Assembly (NCBI GenBank): GCA_036501185.1
Contig: DASYAU010000016.1
Coordinates: 1 to 64,000, forward strand
Length of the DNA: 64,000 nucleotides
Direction: 5' to 3'
From: Korobacter sp036501185
Lineage (GTDB): Bacteria > Acidobacteriota > Terriglobia > Terriglobales > Acidobacteriaceae
The notes under the pieces: generated by a model
Database searches by the model: none
What the model saw: the letters and a program-made list of their open reading frames with translations, nothing else
What the model was told of the DNA's origin: nothing
In this document: positions 7,529-16,248 of the stretch, piece after piece
How positions within the stretch are numbered: position 1 is the first letter of the stretch
Layout: every line of letters starts with the position of its first letter
Program-made: the position numbers and the translations under genes

Positions 7529-9562
7529 TTATTTACTGCCCCCCGAGCTTGCCGGCGATACGGCCGCCGAGGTCGTGCCTGACGGCCCCATTTCGAGACC
7601 GTTGAACGCGGTGGCTGCGATATATCCGCCGCGATAGCCTACGGCACTGCGCACCAACAAGCCGGAATCCTGCGTGTAGGTCCAGGAGTTGCCGTTGTCC
7701 GAGCTGGAGTACACGCCGCGCCCGTCGCGCGCAGTGGCAATGAGACGATGGTTGGACGTATCCACCGAAACCGTGAGGACGTGCTTCCACGGAAGTCCAG
7801 AGGTGACGTGCATCCAGGTCTTCCCGTCGTCGGTGGAGCGCAACGCCCCTTGATGCGTTGCCAACCACAGGCTCTGGTCGGGTGCAACGGTCACGCTGTA
7901 AATGCCGGTGACGAATTTCGGTACGTCAACCTGGTTCCACTTCTCGCCGTTATCGCTGGAAAGATACGCGGTAAGAATGGTGGCGGCGAGCGCTTTGCCG
8001 TCGGTCGCGCTGACCGAGACGAATCGATTTTCGCCGGCAATGTCGCCCTTGTGCCAGACCTTGCCGTCATCCTTGCTGCTGTAGATGCCGCTGCTTGAGG
8101 CAGCGTACCAGTGCGATCCGGTGAAAACGAGTTGTGAAACCTGCGCCGTAAGTTCCGACTTTTCGACGGTGACGATCGGCTTGCCCTCGCGCGCGGGAAT
8201 TTTCTTGCCCTTCACGATCTTCGCTGCGACCTTGGGGCCGGGTTTACTGGTTTCCTTTTCGACCAGGCTGGCAGATTCCCACTCGCCGGCCGGCTTCGAG
8301 AATTTCATAACGCCGTGATTGGTGGCGGCAAAGAGCGTGCCGGCTTCGCTCTGCTGGAGCGAGAAGACGTCGCGTTCTTTGAGTCCGGTGTTCATTTCGT
8401 GCCAGGTACCGCCGGAATCGTGCGAGACGTATACGCCGCCGAATTCGCGGTCGTTCAGCAGACCGGCGTAGATGGTATCGGGGTCCTTGCCATCGACCAG
8501 CACCGCGGAAACCTGGCGGTGAGCGTAGCCGTGGTTGGAAGGATGGAAGCTTTCTCCGGCGTTTTCGCTGTAAAGAACGCCGCTACGATCGGTAGCGAGA
8601 AGGATTTTCTTGGGATCGCGCGGATCGACGGAGACGTCGTTAACGATGACGTTTTTCGGGGTCATCAACTTGAAAATTTTGCCGCCATCGACGGTCTTAT
8701 AAAGGCCTTCGGTGGTGCCGGCGTAAACGATCTGCGGATTGACGGGATCCTGCATGAGCACGCGCGTGCGGCGCGCAGTCATCGGAATTCCCTGGATTTT
8801 GTGGAACGCCTGTCCGGCGGTTTCGCTCTTGTAGATGCCGGAGCAGGCGCTGGCGAAGACGTTCGACGGGTTCGAGAAGTCGACGATCATGGAGAAGACG
8901 TCGGAATCATCGATGACGCCCTGCTTGATGCTGTGCCACGACTTGCCGCCGTCGTCGGTTTTCCAAGGCAGGTGCCAGGTGCCGGCGTAAATGACGTCGG
9001 GATTTTTCGGGTCGATGGCGATGGACTCGATGTTCTTGATTTCCTCGTGGCCTTCGGGCGAGATGCGCTGCCAGGTGGCGGCGCCGTCGGTGCTGCGGTA
9101 GACGCCATCGAGCGCGCCGGCGACAAGAATTTTCGGGTTGCTGGGCGCGATGGTAAGGGCACGGATCGACTTTCCGCGCATAGAATCGACGGTCTTCCAA
9201 GTCTTGCCGTAGTCGTGGGTGACATAGAGGTCGCCAGCATCACGCTGGTGCTCGACGCTCCACACGGCGACGTAGATGGTGTTCGGGTCGGCGGGATCGA
9301 AGGCCTCGTTATCGAGGACGTAGTCGTCTCCGGCGCCGATCTGGGCAAAGCGTGTCCACGACTGGCCACCGTTCTCGGAGAGATAGAGCTGACCGGAACT
9401 GGTGCCGAGCAGGATGCGGTCGGGATTGTGCGGATCGTAGGCGAGACTGCGAGCATCGCCGCCGTCGGGCCCAAGTTCTTTCCAGGTGGAGGCTAGGCTG
9501 AAGCTGACCGCAACAACCAATACAAACAGGGCAACGAGTGAACAGAACTTCTTGGGAGACAT
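7529..9562 (-). CDS. Secreted BNR/sortilin-type beta-propeller protein
   Basis: 677 residues from the ATG at 9562 (MSPKKFCSLVALFVLVV...), selected because it opens a clean signal peptide; the frame runs on to 9691 without a better start. The mature part holds about eleven Asp-box/BNR repeats of the S-x-D-x-G-x-x-W type, for example SENGGQSWTRF, THDYGKTWKTV, TDDGGKSWHSI, SHDSGGTWHEM, SKDDGKVWHKG and SSDNGNSWTYT, each about 50-60 residues apart. These build one or two beta-propellers as in VPS10/sortilin and YCF48-like proteins, used for carbohydrate or protein binding in the periplasm or outside. No sialidase catalytic Arg triad or Tyr could be recognised, so binding is more likely than hydrolysis. 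It is a single-gene unit with its own terminator. Confidence 0.82.
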   Translation of the reverse strand: MSPKKFCSLVALFVLVVAVSFSLASTWKELGPDGGDARSLAYDPHNPDRILLGTSSGQLYLSENGGQSWTRFAQIGAGDDYVLDNEAFDPADPNTIYVAVWSVEHQRDAGDLYVTHDYGKTWKTVDSMRGKSIRALTIAPSNPKILVAGALDGVYRSTDGAATWQRISPEGHEEIKNIESIAIDPKNPDVIYAGTWHLPWKTDDGGKSWHSIKQGVIDDSDVFSMIVDFSNPSNVFASACSGIYKSETAGQAFHKIQGIPMTARRTRVLMQDPVNPQIVYAGTTEGLYKTVDGGKIFKLMTPKNVIVNDVSVDPRDPKKILLATDRSGVLYSENAGESFHPSNHGYAHRQVSAVLVDGKDPDTIYAGLLNDREFGGVYVSHDSGGTWHEMNTGLKERDVFSLQQSEAGTLFAATNHGVMKFSKPAGEWESASLVEKETSKPGPKVAAKIVKGKKIPAREGKPIVTVEKSELTAQVSQLVFTGSHWYAASSSGIYSSKDDGKVWHKGDIAGENRFVSVSATDGKALAATILTAYLSSDNGEKWNQVDVPKFVTGIYSVTVAPDQSLWLATHQGALRSTDDGKTWMHVTSGLPWKHVLTVSVDTSNHRLIATARDGRGVYSSSDNGNSWTYTQDSGLLVRSAVGYRGGYIAATAFNGLEMGPSGTTSAAVSPASSGGSK

Positions 9563-9822
9563 TGCTGGAATGATACCGCCCTTCCCCAGTGAGTGCGACG
9601 CGATAGCAGCAGCAATGGTTTTACAAAGTAGGTACTTTATCAACGTTACGGAAGGGCTAGGAGTAATGCCGGGAAGTGGGGGGACTTCCACGCACGGTTC
9701 GAGAAAGCAACCGTTCCACGATCCGGTGATTAGTGGATCCGAACGTTCCGGCTGAGCACGACTTGGGAGGTGCCCTGTCGAGAGAGATGCGTGGGCGGAC
9801 TATAACGATGAGGAGTTGCCAG

Positions 9823-9856
9823 CAAAAAGAAAACCGACGCGCTGAAGCGTGCCGGT
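9823..9856 (-). terminator. Intrinsic terminator after the zinc-ribbon membrane gene
   Basis: Imperfect ten-base stem (ACCGGCACGC with GCGCGTCGGT, loop TTCA, one wobble and one mismatch) followed by TTTTCTTTTT on the minus strand, 20 bases after the stop at 9878. Confidence 0.75.
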
Positions 9857-9877
9857 TCTGAGATGAATTTGAGCGGG

Positions 9878-10384
9878 CTAGGCGACGCTAGCTAGTCTCG
9901 ATGCGGCTTCGTATTCGCGCTCGGATTCCGAAGGCAGCAAGACCCACATGCTGTAGATGCCGAGGGCAGTGCCGAACGGGAAGCTGAGTAGCGACAGGAT
10001 CGCGAGAACGATCGTCATGATACGCGCCCAAGGTTCGAACTTCAGGAGGCCCACGCCCGCGGCTGCGCCGAAAGCGGCCTTGCCAATGGAGACGAAGGCA
10101 ATAACGACGACCAGGGCGTGCATGGCGGAAACCGGAAACTGCGGGGGAGCGCCGAAATCATGGAGATGGGCGACGAAGAGATTGCCGACGATGAGAAGGA
10201 TGAGGCCGCCAAGCAGGTTCAGCGCGGAGATGGCGATCCAGAAGATGCCGAGCAGCCGATGGTGCGAGGCGACGCGATTGGCAGCCGGGTAGGCGTACGC
10301 GGGAGCAACGTAGAACTGCCGGCCACACTTGGCGCAGGCCGCTTGATTGGGAAGAGCCGGGGTACCGCAACGATCGCAGAACAT
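9878..10384 (-). CDS. Zinc-ribbon membrane protein of unknown function
   Basis: 168 residues from the ATG at 10384, preceded by GGAGGGG at proper spacing; a longer open frame to 10720 is just readthrough upstream. Residues 3-22 hold a two-knuckle zinc ribbon (CDRCG and CAKCG). Three to four hydrophobic segments follow (LLGIFWIAISALNLLGGLIL, MHALVVVIAFVSIG, ARIMTIVLAILSLLSF and a last one with MWVLLP). This layout (zinc ribbon plus DUF-like membrane region) is common in Acidobacteria but has no known function. It has its own terminator on minus. Confidence 0.72.
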   Translation of the reverse strand: MFCDRCGTPALPNQAACAKCGRQFYVAPAYAYPAANRVASHHRLLGIFWIAISALNLLGGLILLIVGNLFVAHLHDFGAPPQFPVSAMHALVVVIAFVSIGKAAFGAAAGVGLLKFEPWARIMTIVLAILSLLSFPFGTALGIYSMWVLLPSESEREYEAASRLASVA

Positions 10385-10452
10385 ATGGATCCCCTCCACG
10401 ACAGATGATACGCAGGTGCCGGGCGGGAAGTTCCGCCTGAAAGTGCCGTCTT

Positions 10453-10965
10453 CTAAGCGGGTTCCGGGTTGCTCTTGTTGGCGAAGCCCTCGTTGGTCGG
10501 GGCATCGTCGAGCGACCTGCCGGGCTCGAAGGCGTATTTGCGATATTTCATGCCGACTTTGCGGATGATGTCGTGCCAGCCATTGTCCCAAGCGATGTGG
10601 ACTTCGCCGTTTTCGTAAGTCCAGGTGCCGTGGCCGCCGCTTTCGACGTTGTTCTTCGCTTCGCCGCTGTCTTCGAGCGTGAAGACGAACGAGTGACCGG
10701 CGTTGTCGCCGACAGTCCACTGGCCAACGTAGTGTTTGCGACTGGGAAGATCGACGCTGGAGGTCTTGGCGGCGGCGAACGCCGGCGTTTTGAACTCGAT
10801 GCGGGCGATGTCGGCGAGCGAGAAAGTCTGCTGGTGACCGTCTTTGAAGGTGATGACGATGGAGTTGGCGGAGTCTTTATCGGCAGCACGCGCGAACGCC
10901 GGAAAATTCAAGAGGAAGACGGACAACAACATGATCGGAAGATATCGTTGGAATGCGCTGCCCAT
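10453..10965 (-). CDS. Secreted protein with a lipocalin-like beta domain, unknown function
   Basis: 170 residues from the ATG at 10965 (MGSAFQRYLPIMLL), with GAGG upstream; an earlier in-frame start at 11091 has no such signal and would bury the signal peptide. A signal peptide ends near AFARAADK. The mature part begins with IVITFKDGHQQTFSLADIAR, a short motif common in acidobacterial periplasmic proteins. A beta-rich segment with GQWTVGDN, GHGTWTYENG and VHIAWDNGWHD follows, and the tail is polar. No catalytic motif is visible. It lies 68 bases upstream of the zinc-ribbon membrane gene on the same strand. Confidence 0.65.
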   Translation of the reverse strand: MGSAFQRYLPIMLLSVFLLNFPAFARAADKDSANSIVITFKDGHQQTFSLADIARIEFKTPAFAAAKTSSVDLPSRKHYVGQWTVGDNAGHSFVFTLEDSGEAKNNVESGGHGTWTYENGEVHIAWDNGWHDIIRKVGMKYRKYAFEPGRSLDDAPTNEGFANKSNPEPA

Positions 10966-11147
10966 ACATGACCTCGACAACCGAATTGAATGTAGTTGGA
11001 ACTGATTCAGGATACGCCTGAGGTGGGGAAAGGGTTGCGGGGATTCTCCCGCGCTCCCGGGACGAGATCCCTGGCTTCGGTGCTGTAGCACAGGGTTTCG
11101 TGCGTGGCGTCACATCCGACCAGCGACGAGACCGCTAACTTTAAGAG

Positions 11148-11581
11148 ATGCCGCACTCGTACTCGACAATTTTCTTGCACGTGGTATTTGCAACACGTGA
11201 GCGACGGGACCTGATCCCGCCCGAGATGAAGGAGAACCTCTACGCATACATTGGAGGAATCGCAAGAAATCTCGGATTCCGATTGCTGATTGCGGGCGGA
11301 ACGACGAACCATCTACATGCATTGATTATTGTTCCAGCGAATATCGCGCCGGCAATCGCGATTCAGAAGATCAAGGCAAATTCGTCGCGGTTTCTCGGCA
11401 GTGCATTTGGTTGGCAAGAGGGTTATGGCGTGTTCACCGTAGGCGCATCGCAAGTGGCGCAGGTGAAACGGTACATTGCCAACCAGGAGAGCCACCATCG
11501 AAGCGGAATTTCGACGAGGAAATCGAGATCCTGCGGAGGCAATATGCGGCTGCGGCAGCCGGAATTCGTGCCGTCCCCTAA
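11148..11581 (+). pseudogene. IS200/RAYT-type Y1 transposase with a frameshift
   Basis: The ATG at 11148 opens a 140-residue-class Y1 HUH transposase: MPHSYSTIFLHVVFATRERR, the HUH motif in TTNHLHALIIV, and the catalytic Tyr in QVAQVKRYIANQE. At about 11502-11504 one base appears to be lost. The original frame then drifts into low-quality sequence, while the -1 frame continues as NFDEEIEILRRQYAAAAAGI and stops at TAA 11579-11581, exactly where this family normally ends. Only the part after the catalytic Tyr is affected, so partial activity cannot be excluded. Such single-copy enzymes without flanking ends often serve REP-like palindromes, and a hairpin follows at 11632. A 1-bp sequencing error is the alternative. 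Confidence 0.78.
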
Positions 11582-11631
11582 AGGGGGCTCGGGGCCGAGG
11601 CGTTTCCGTCCGCATCTCGAACGAACGCTTC

Positions 11632-11651
11632 CCCACCTCTTACGAGGTGGG
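11632..11651. repeat. Perfect palindrome just downstream of the Y1 transposase
   Basis: Eight-base arms CCCACCTC (11632-11639) and GAGGTGGG (11644-11651) with loop TTAC, 50 bases after the transposase end. Its position fits the foot of an IS200-type right end or a REP unit recognised by a RAYT enzyme; a target-specific guide tetranucleotide was not identified. Confidence 0.5.
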
Positions 11652-11735
11652 CTAACTCCTGCCGTGCCTGCGGCACTGAGTTCGTGGAGTCTTGCAGCAG
11701 CTGCGTATTCCTTAATCTGAATCTGAGCGGCGACA

Positions 11736-11766
11736 AACAAAACCGGTGGGCTTGCGCCCACCGGCT
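11736..11766 (-). terminator. Intrinsic terminator after the OmpA-like gene
   Basis: Ten-base arms around ACCGGTGGGC and GCCCACCGGC with a GCAA tetraloop on the minus strand, followed by TTTTGTTT; it lies 23 bases after the stop at 11789. Confidence 0.85.
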
Positions 11767-11788
11767 TGAGTTTGGTGCAGGAAAGAAG

Positions 11789-13483
11789 TTACTTGGTAGG
11801 AGCAGCTTCCTTCTTGGCAGCGGCCTTGTGATGAGCAGGATGCTCTTCGGCGCGGGTACGGGCTTGCGCTTTGAACTTGCCCTCATCGACCGGGTTCGTA
11901 CCTTCGCCGGTAAAGTTTGCGCCGGCGGGAACGATCCAGATCTCGGCCTTGTTCTGATCGCCCGTGCCGGTGCGGACTTCGATGCGGCTGGGATCGATCT
12001 GCTTGCTCTGGTTCTCGCAAGAAGCCTCAGCTCCGTCGAGACACGCCTTGGTGTTAACGGCGCGCTGGGCGGCGAGGTTCTTGTTGGCCTTCTTCGCCTC
12101 TTCCGCAGTGGTCGCGTAGCCAACCACGACGGCCTTGGAGTCGGGTTCACGCTGCAGGCGCAGCGCGACGTCATCCAGGATCGCCTTGGCGGTGTTGTCC
12201 ACACGGGCCGGCTTCTTCTCGTTCGGGAAGGTGATTTCGTTGAGCTTGCTGGCTTGCGGTGGCGGCGGCGGATTTTCGACCGTCGCAGTCGTGGTGCTCG
12301 AAGCAGTCAAGCCGCGATCATCACTGGTGTTGCAAGTGACGGTGATCGGACCGGACGCAGCGCCCGTGGTGTCGAGGGTCGCGGTAGCTCCGTTGCCGGA
12401 GATGCGGCCTGCGCTGGCTTCGTAGGTGTAGGTCAGCGGACGACCATCCGGGCTATTGGCCTGCGAGTTGATCGTGACTGCATCACCCGCGCGTACCGAA
12501 GCCGGGTTGGCCGAGCAGGAAATGGTCGGCGGATGCTTCGGCGGTTCGTTAACAGTGAAGGCCGCGTTGCAGTCGGCAACGTTGGGCTTCTTGGAGTTGT
12601 CGCTGACAGTGGCCTTCACCGTGTAGCTGCCGGGCGCGAGGCCGTTGGTGTCGACCGTGGTGGTGGCTTCCGTGCCGCCAACTTTGCCGCCGGTGCTGGT
12701 CCACGCGTAGCTGACGGTGCGCTTCGGATTGAAGCCGGAAGCGGTGGCGGTGACGTGAACAGGCTCACCCGCCATGACGGACGAGGGCTGCGCGGAGCAG
12801 GATGCGGTGGCTGGGGCCGAGGGTGCGGGCAGGCCGGCGTACCACACCAGACCGCCTTGCAAGCGGATGGAATTCCACTGGCTGCGCTCACCGGTGTGTA
12901 AAGCGAACTCCCAGTTGTTGTAGAGGTAGTCAGCCTGGAAGAGGCGCAGGCCGAAGTGGTCGGTGAACATCAAGTCAAAGCCGCCGCCACCACCGAGAGT
13001 CGCGTGCCACTGCGAACCGGTGATGGTGTTGAGAGGCTTGTCGTTGACGATGCCGACGAGCGCCTGAGCAAAAGGCTGGAAGTGCTCATCACCACGCCAC
13101 TTCGCTTGCGGTCCGAAGGTGATGGTGTTGACGCGGAGCTCGCGACCGAAGTGACCGCTGTAGTCGAAGGTGAAACCGAAGACGTTTCCGAAATTCCTCG
13201 TGCCGGCGAGACCGAAGCCGGTATCAAGCGACTGCGCCTTGATGGGAAGAGTCGGCGTTTCGTCGAGGGCGTAGAAGCCGCGAGGGTCGTACCACGAATA
13301 ACCGCCGAAGAGCTCCCACTTGGGGGCTTGGCCAGCGGTGTTGGTAGATTGGGTTGTTGCCGGTGGCGTCGATGCCGGTTGCTGTTGCGCAGTGGCGGTG
13401 GCGGAAAACACTCCAAGCGCCAGGAGCAGCACCCCGACGAACATATTCAAACGCTTGGGGGCCACGTCAATCTCGATAGACAT
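11789..13483 (-). CDS. Outer-membrane OmpA-like protein with PKD/Ig-like domains
   Basis: 564 residues from the ATG at 13483, preceded by GGAGG. A signal peptide (LLLALGVFSATATAQQQ) is followed by a Pro/Thr linker and a beta-barrel-like region of about 160 residues (WELFGGYSWYDPRGF through LQGGLVWYAGL) that resembles OmpA/OprF-type porin barrels. Two Ig/PKD-like repeats follow (each starting CSAQP or CSANP and containing PSSV or PASV plus AGEPV or AGDAV). An OmpA-like C-terminal domain (VDNTAKAILDDVALRLQ, VVVGYATTAEE, AAQRAVNTKACL) would bind peptidoglycan. The tail is rich in Lys, Ala and His. It anchors the outer membrane to the wall. It stands alone with its own terminator. Confidence 0.8.
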   Translation of the reverse strand: MSIEIDVAPKRLNMFVGVLLLALGVFSATATAQQQPASTPPATTQSTNTAGQAPKWELFGGYSWYDPRGFYALDETPTLPIKAQSLDTGFGLAGTRNFGNVFGFTFDYSGHFGRELRVNTITFGPQAKWRGDEHFQPFAQALVGIVNDKPLNTITGSQWHATLGGGGGFDLMFTDHFGLRLFQADYLYNNWEFALHTGERSQWNSIRLQGGLVWYAGLPAPSAPATASCSAQPSSVMAGEPVHVTATASGFNPKRTVSYAWTSTGGKVGGTEATTTVDTNGLAPGSYTVKATVSDNSKKPNVADCNAAFTVNEPPKHPPTISCSANPASVRAGDAVTINSQANSPDGRPLTYTYEASAGRISGNGATATLDTTGAASGPITVTCNTSDDRGLTASSTTTATVENPPPPPQASKLNEITFPNEKKPARVDNTAKAILDDVALRLQREPDSKAVVVGYATTAEEAKKANKNLAAQRAVNTKACLDGAEASCENQSKQIDPSRIEVRTGTGDQNKAEIWIVPAGANFTGEGTNPVDEGKFKAQARTRAEEHPAHHKAAAKKEAAPTK

Positions 13484-13561
13484 TCCTAATTCCTCCGGAA
13501 TTCTTGCAGCACTTCAATCCTAAATTTCTTGCAAGTAAGTAAATGGGACCAGCCAGGTGAG

Positions 13562-13616
13562 CAAAAAAAGCAGCTCTAACCATGCGACGGAATTGTACCG
13601 CAACACGATTAGAGCG
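13562..13616 (-). terminator. Probable terminator with a long loop after the 13641-14501 gene
   Basis: Arms GCTCTAA and TTAGAGC about 35 bases apart, then CTGCTTTTTTT on minus, 25 bases after the stop at 13641. The long loop makes it less certain than the other terminators here. Confidence 0.5.
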
Positions 13617-13640
13617 GAAAGTAGCTGATTTTCCTAAAAC

Positions 13641-14501
13641 TTACTGGGAAACCATCTTGAGCAGCATTTGCGTGCCGCTGTCGAGTTTTACCGATTTGGA
13701 ATCGGAGGAAACGACGGAAGCGTTATTCTGCGATTCGAGGTTCAATCCCTTGATGCCGACGACGCCAGTGGCGTTCTGGGGCAGGGCTCCGGAGTTATTG
13801 GCGCCCATTTGGGGGGCTCCGCTTCCCGGGGATCCAGGCGAGGCAGGTGGGCCGGCCTGGCCGCCACCGCCGGTTGCACCTGACTGGCCACCCATGGCGG
13901 GACCGCTCTGGCCACGCGCGCCTTCAGGAGACTGCGGACCGCCGGTATCGGCGGGCATCATGCCGGGATTGTTGCTCGGCGCGGCGCCGATGGCTTGCGC
14001 GATGGCATGGAATGGAACGTCCTTGCCGCCCTTCACCTCGATTTTTTCGAAGGCGAATGCGAGGCTGGATTGCGAATCGCCCTTCGATTTCGCTTTCGAG
14101 TCGACGACGTGGCCGATCACTTTTGAGCCCTTGGGGATGGAGTCGCCCTTGGTGTCGTTCAGCGGGACGGAGAGCTTGGCGACGATTTCATCACCAGCTT
14201 TGGCTTTTTTAGAGTCAATGGATTTATCGAGAGTTACGGGAATGACAGGGCCGGCCTGCTGCGCCGCATGAGAGGCAGTGTCGGCCTGGGGAGTTGCGGA
14301 TGAAGATGGCTGCGCCTGCTGCGGCGGAGCCGCGGTTTCGGGCATAGTGGGAGTAGATGACGGATTTTGCGATGGGCTCGCGGGAGTGGCTGACTGCGGT
14401 TGGACGGCCGGTGCACCAGGCTGCATTCCGGGCGAATTTTGCGCTACAGTGAACGCAGCCGTGCCTAGCAGCAAGCCCGCCAGTATCAAATTTTTGCTCA
14501 C
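13641..14501 (-). CDS. Secreted Pro/Gly-rich protein of unknown function
   Basis: 286 residues from a GTG at 14501 that has AAGGAGGAATT just upstream. A signal peptide (SKNLILAGLLLGTAAFTVAQ) leads into a Pro/Gln/Ser-rich linker. A compact beta domain of about 80 residues follows (VIPVTLDKSIDSKKAKAGDE, SVPLNDTKGDSIPKGSKVIG, VVDSKAKSKGD, LAFAFEKIEVKGGK), which resembles the SH3-like or TrbI-type barrels of acidobacterial secreted proteins. A Gly/Pro/Gln low-complexity stretch and a short C-terminal strand region complete it. It is divergent from the sigma-54 regulator at 14766. No enzymatic motif is seen; a scaffold or envelope role is only a guess. Confidence 0.65.
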   Translation of the reverse strand: MSKNLILAGLLLGTAAFTVAQNSPGMQPGAPAVQPQSATPASPSQNPSSTPTMPETAAPPQQAQPSSSATPQADTASHAAQQAGPVIPVTLDKSIDSKKAKAGDEIVAKLSVPLNDTKGDSIPKGSKVIGHVVDSKAKSKGDSQSSLAFAFEKIEVKGGKDVPFHAIAQAIGAAPSNNPGMMPADTGGPQSPEGARGQSGPAMGGQSGATGGGGQAGPPASPGSPGSGAPQMGANNSGALPQNATGVVGIKGLNLESQNNASVVSSDSKSVKLDSGTQMLLKMVSQ

Positions 14502-14765
14502 AATTCCTCCTTCGGGTTAGGCTTGCGCAGGCGGGCTTCGGACCGCCGCGCTCCTAAAAGGACTCAGATGCGGCTTATGTAGGCCGTGCGGTCTTGAGGG
14601 GGTGCCAACTTGGGCCCTGAACGGGTGAGCGAGTCAACCCAGAGGAGCAGCTCTGCATCTAAAATCGGTGCGTCGGCATTTCACCCAGCAGAGCGCAGGC
14701 AAATTTCACGGGGGGAAGAGCGCGGCGACAACTCCGGCCCCCAACACATCCCTTTTGAAGGCGTG

Positions 14766-16166
14766 ATGGCACAAGACAAAGTCCTCATCGTAGAAGACGA
14801 AGAGAATGAGCGGACAGGGCTCGCGGAGCTGATCGCTTCGTGGGGCTACAGCACGGAAACGGCAGAGGATGGCATGGATGGGCTGGAAAAGGTGTCCAGC
14901 TTTTCGCCGTCGATTGTGGTGACAGACCTGAAGATGCCGCGGCTGGATGGGCTGGGCTTGCTGCAGGAAATTGCGCAGCAGCCGCAGGAGATCGCGGTAG
15001 TGCTGCTGACCGCGCAGGGCAGCGTGGAAGTAGCTGTGTCGGCGATGAAGAACGGCGCCTACGACTTCATTGAGAAGCCCGTAAACCCGGCGCGCTTGCG
15101 AAACATTCTGTTGAATGCGTCGCGGCAGCGAGGGACGGAGCGCGAGTTGGAAGTGAAGACGCGGCGGCTGCGCGACGCCGGCGTACTGGGATCGCTGGTG
15201 GGAACCTCGAAGAAGATGCAAGAGATCTTCCGGCTGATAGAGATGGTGGCGCCGAGCACGGCGAGTGTTCTCGTCACCGGGGAAAGCGGAACGGGCAAAG
15301 AGATGGTGGCGCGGACGATCCACGACCTGAGCCCGCGGAAGACAAAGCCATTTGTGGCGATCAATTGCGCGGCAATTCCCGAGACGTTGATCGAAAGCGA
15401 AATTTTCGGACACGAGAAAGGCGCATTCACCGGCGCGGTGGAACGGCGGACAGGATGTTTCGAACTGGCCGAAGGCGGCACGCTGTTGCTGGATGAAATT
15501 GGCGAGATGCCGGTGGCGACCCAGGCAAAATTGCTGCGCGTGCTGGAAGACCGCAAGCTGCGCCGGTTGGGCAGCAAGGTAGAAACATCGATCGACGTGC
15601 GGGTGCTGGCGGCCACAAACAAGATTCCCGAAGAAGCGGTGGCTTCGGGACAGCTACGCAACGATCTTTACTATCGGCTGAATGTTTTCAACATCCACAT
15701 GCCGCCGCTGCGCGACCACAAAGAAGACCTGCAAGACCTGGTGAATTATTTGTTGCAGGACATGAACATCAAGCATGGGCGCAGCATGGCGGGCGTGAGC
15801 GACGACGTGATGAAGGCGTTCCAGAACTACGCGTGGCCGGGTAATGTGCGTGAACTGCGCAATACGCTGGAGCGCGCAGTGATTGTCGGCGATGCGCGGC
15901 TGGTGGAACCGAGACATTTGGCGCCGGGATTTGGGAACGTGATGACGCGACCGCCGGTGCAGGAGGCGAATGCGATCCGGCTGGGCGTGGGCACGACCGT
16001 GGAAGAGGCCGAGCGGCTGCTGATATTGAAGACGCTGGAATCCACGAACAACAACAAGACGCGCGCGGCGGAGATCCTGGGGATCAGCCTGAAGACGCTG
16101 CACAACAAGCTGAAAGAATACGGGCAGACGAGCGCACACCCGGTGGCGGAGGCGGCGAACCTGTAG
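14766..16166 (+). CDS. Sigma-54-dependent response regulator (NtrC family)
   Basis: 466 residues from the ATG at 14766, where MAQDKVLIVEDEE begins the receiver; the frame stays open to 14610 but that part is not receiver-like. The receiver has D11 and phospho-Asp D54 (VTDLKMPR). The AAA+ domain is complete: Walker A GESGTGKE, sigma-54 contact loop GAFTGA, Walker B LLLDEIGEMP, and the arginine-finger region DLYYRLNVF. A Fis-type helix-turn-helix ends it (TRAAEILGISLKTLHNKLKEYG). It would bind enhancers and melt sigma-54 promoters when phosphorylated. The histidine kinase 82 bases downstream is the likely partner, so they form an NtrC/AtoC-type pair. Targets are unknown. Confidence 0.93.
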   Translation: MAQDKVLIVEDEENERTGLAELIASWGYSTETAEDGMDGLEKVSSFSPSIVVTDLKMPRLDGLGLLQEIAQQPQEIAVVLLTAQGSVEVAVSAMKNGAYDFIEKPVNPARLRNILLNASRQRGTERELEVKTRRLRDAGVLGSLVGTSKKMQEIFRLIEMVAPSTASVLVTGESGTGKEMVARTIHDLSPRKTKPFVAINCAAIPETLIESEIFGHEKGAFTGAVERRTGCFELAEGGTLLLDEIGEMPVATQAKLLRVLEDRKLRRLGSKVETSIDVRVLAATNKIPEEAVASGQLRNDLYYRLNVFNIHMPPLRDHKEDLQDLVNYLLQDMNIKHGRSMAGVSDDVMKAFQNYAWPGNVRELRNTLERAVIVGDARLVEPRHLAPGFGNVMTRPPVQEANAIRLGVGTTVEEAERLLILKTLESTNNNKTRAAEILGISLKTLHNKLKEYGQTSAHPVAEAANL

Positions 16167-16175
16167 CAGTCAATT

Positions 16176-16204
16176 CCCAGGTTTCGAAAATCGCGAAACC
16201 TGGG
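16176..16204. repeat. Gene-end palindrome, copy 1 of 3
   Basis: Eleven-base perfect arms CCCAGGTTTCG (16176-16186) and CGAAACCTGGG (16194-16204) with loop AAAATCG, ten bases after the regulator stop. The same palindrome, with the same loop, recurs at 29106 and 39035. No U-run follows on plus here, so it may be a repeat element with terminator function elsewhere. Confidence 0.75.
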
Positions 16205-16248
16205 GCACCCGACGCGCTAGTATCATTCCGCAACGCCGAGCCCCCACA

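Noticed and set aside
8315..9496. Long open frame on plus opposite the BNR propeller gene
   Set aside because: It is an antisense shadow of a high-G+C gene; it has no ribosome-binding site, and its peptide is low-complexity Gly/Val/Asp. The same applies to 34035-35210 opposite accC and 17101-18396 opposite the histidine kinase.
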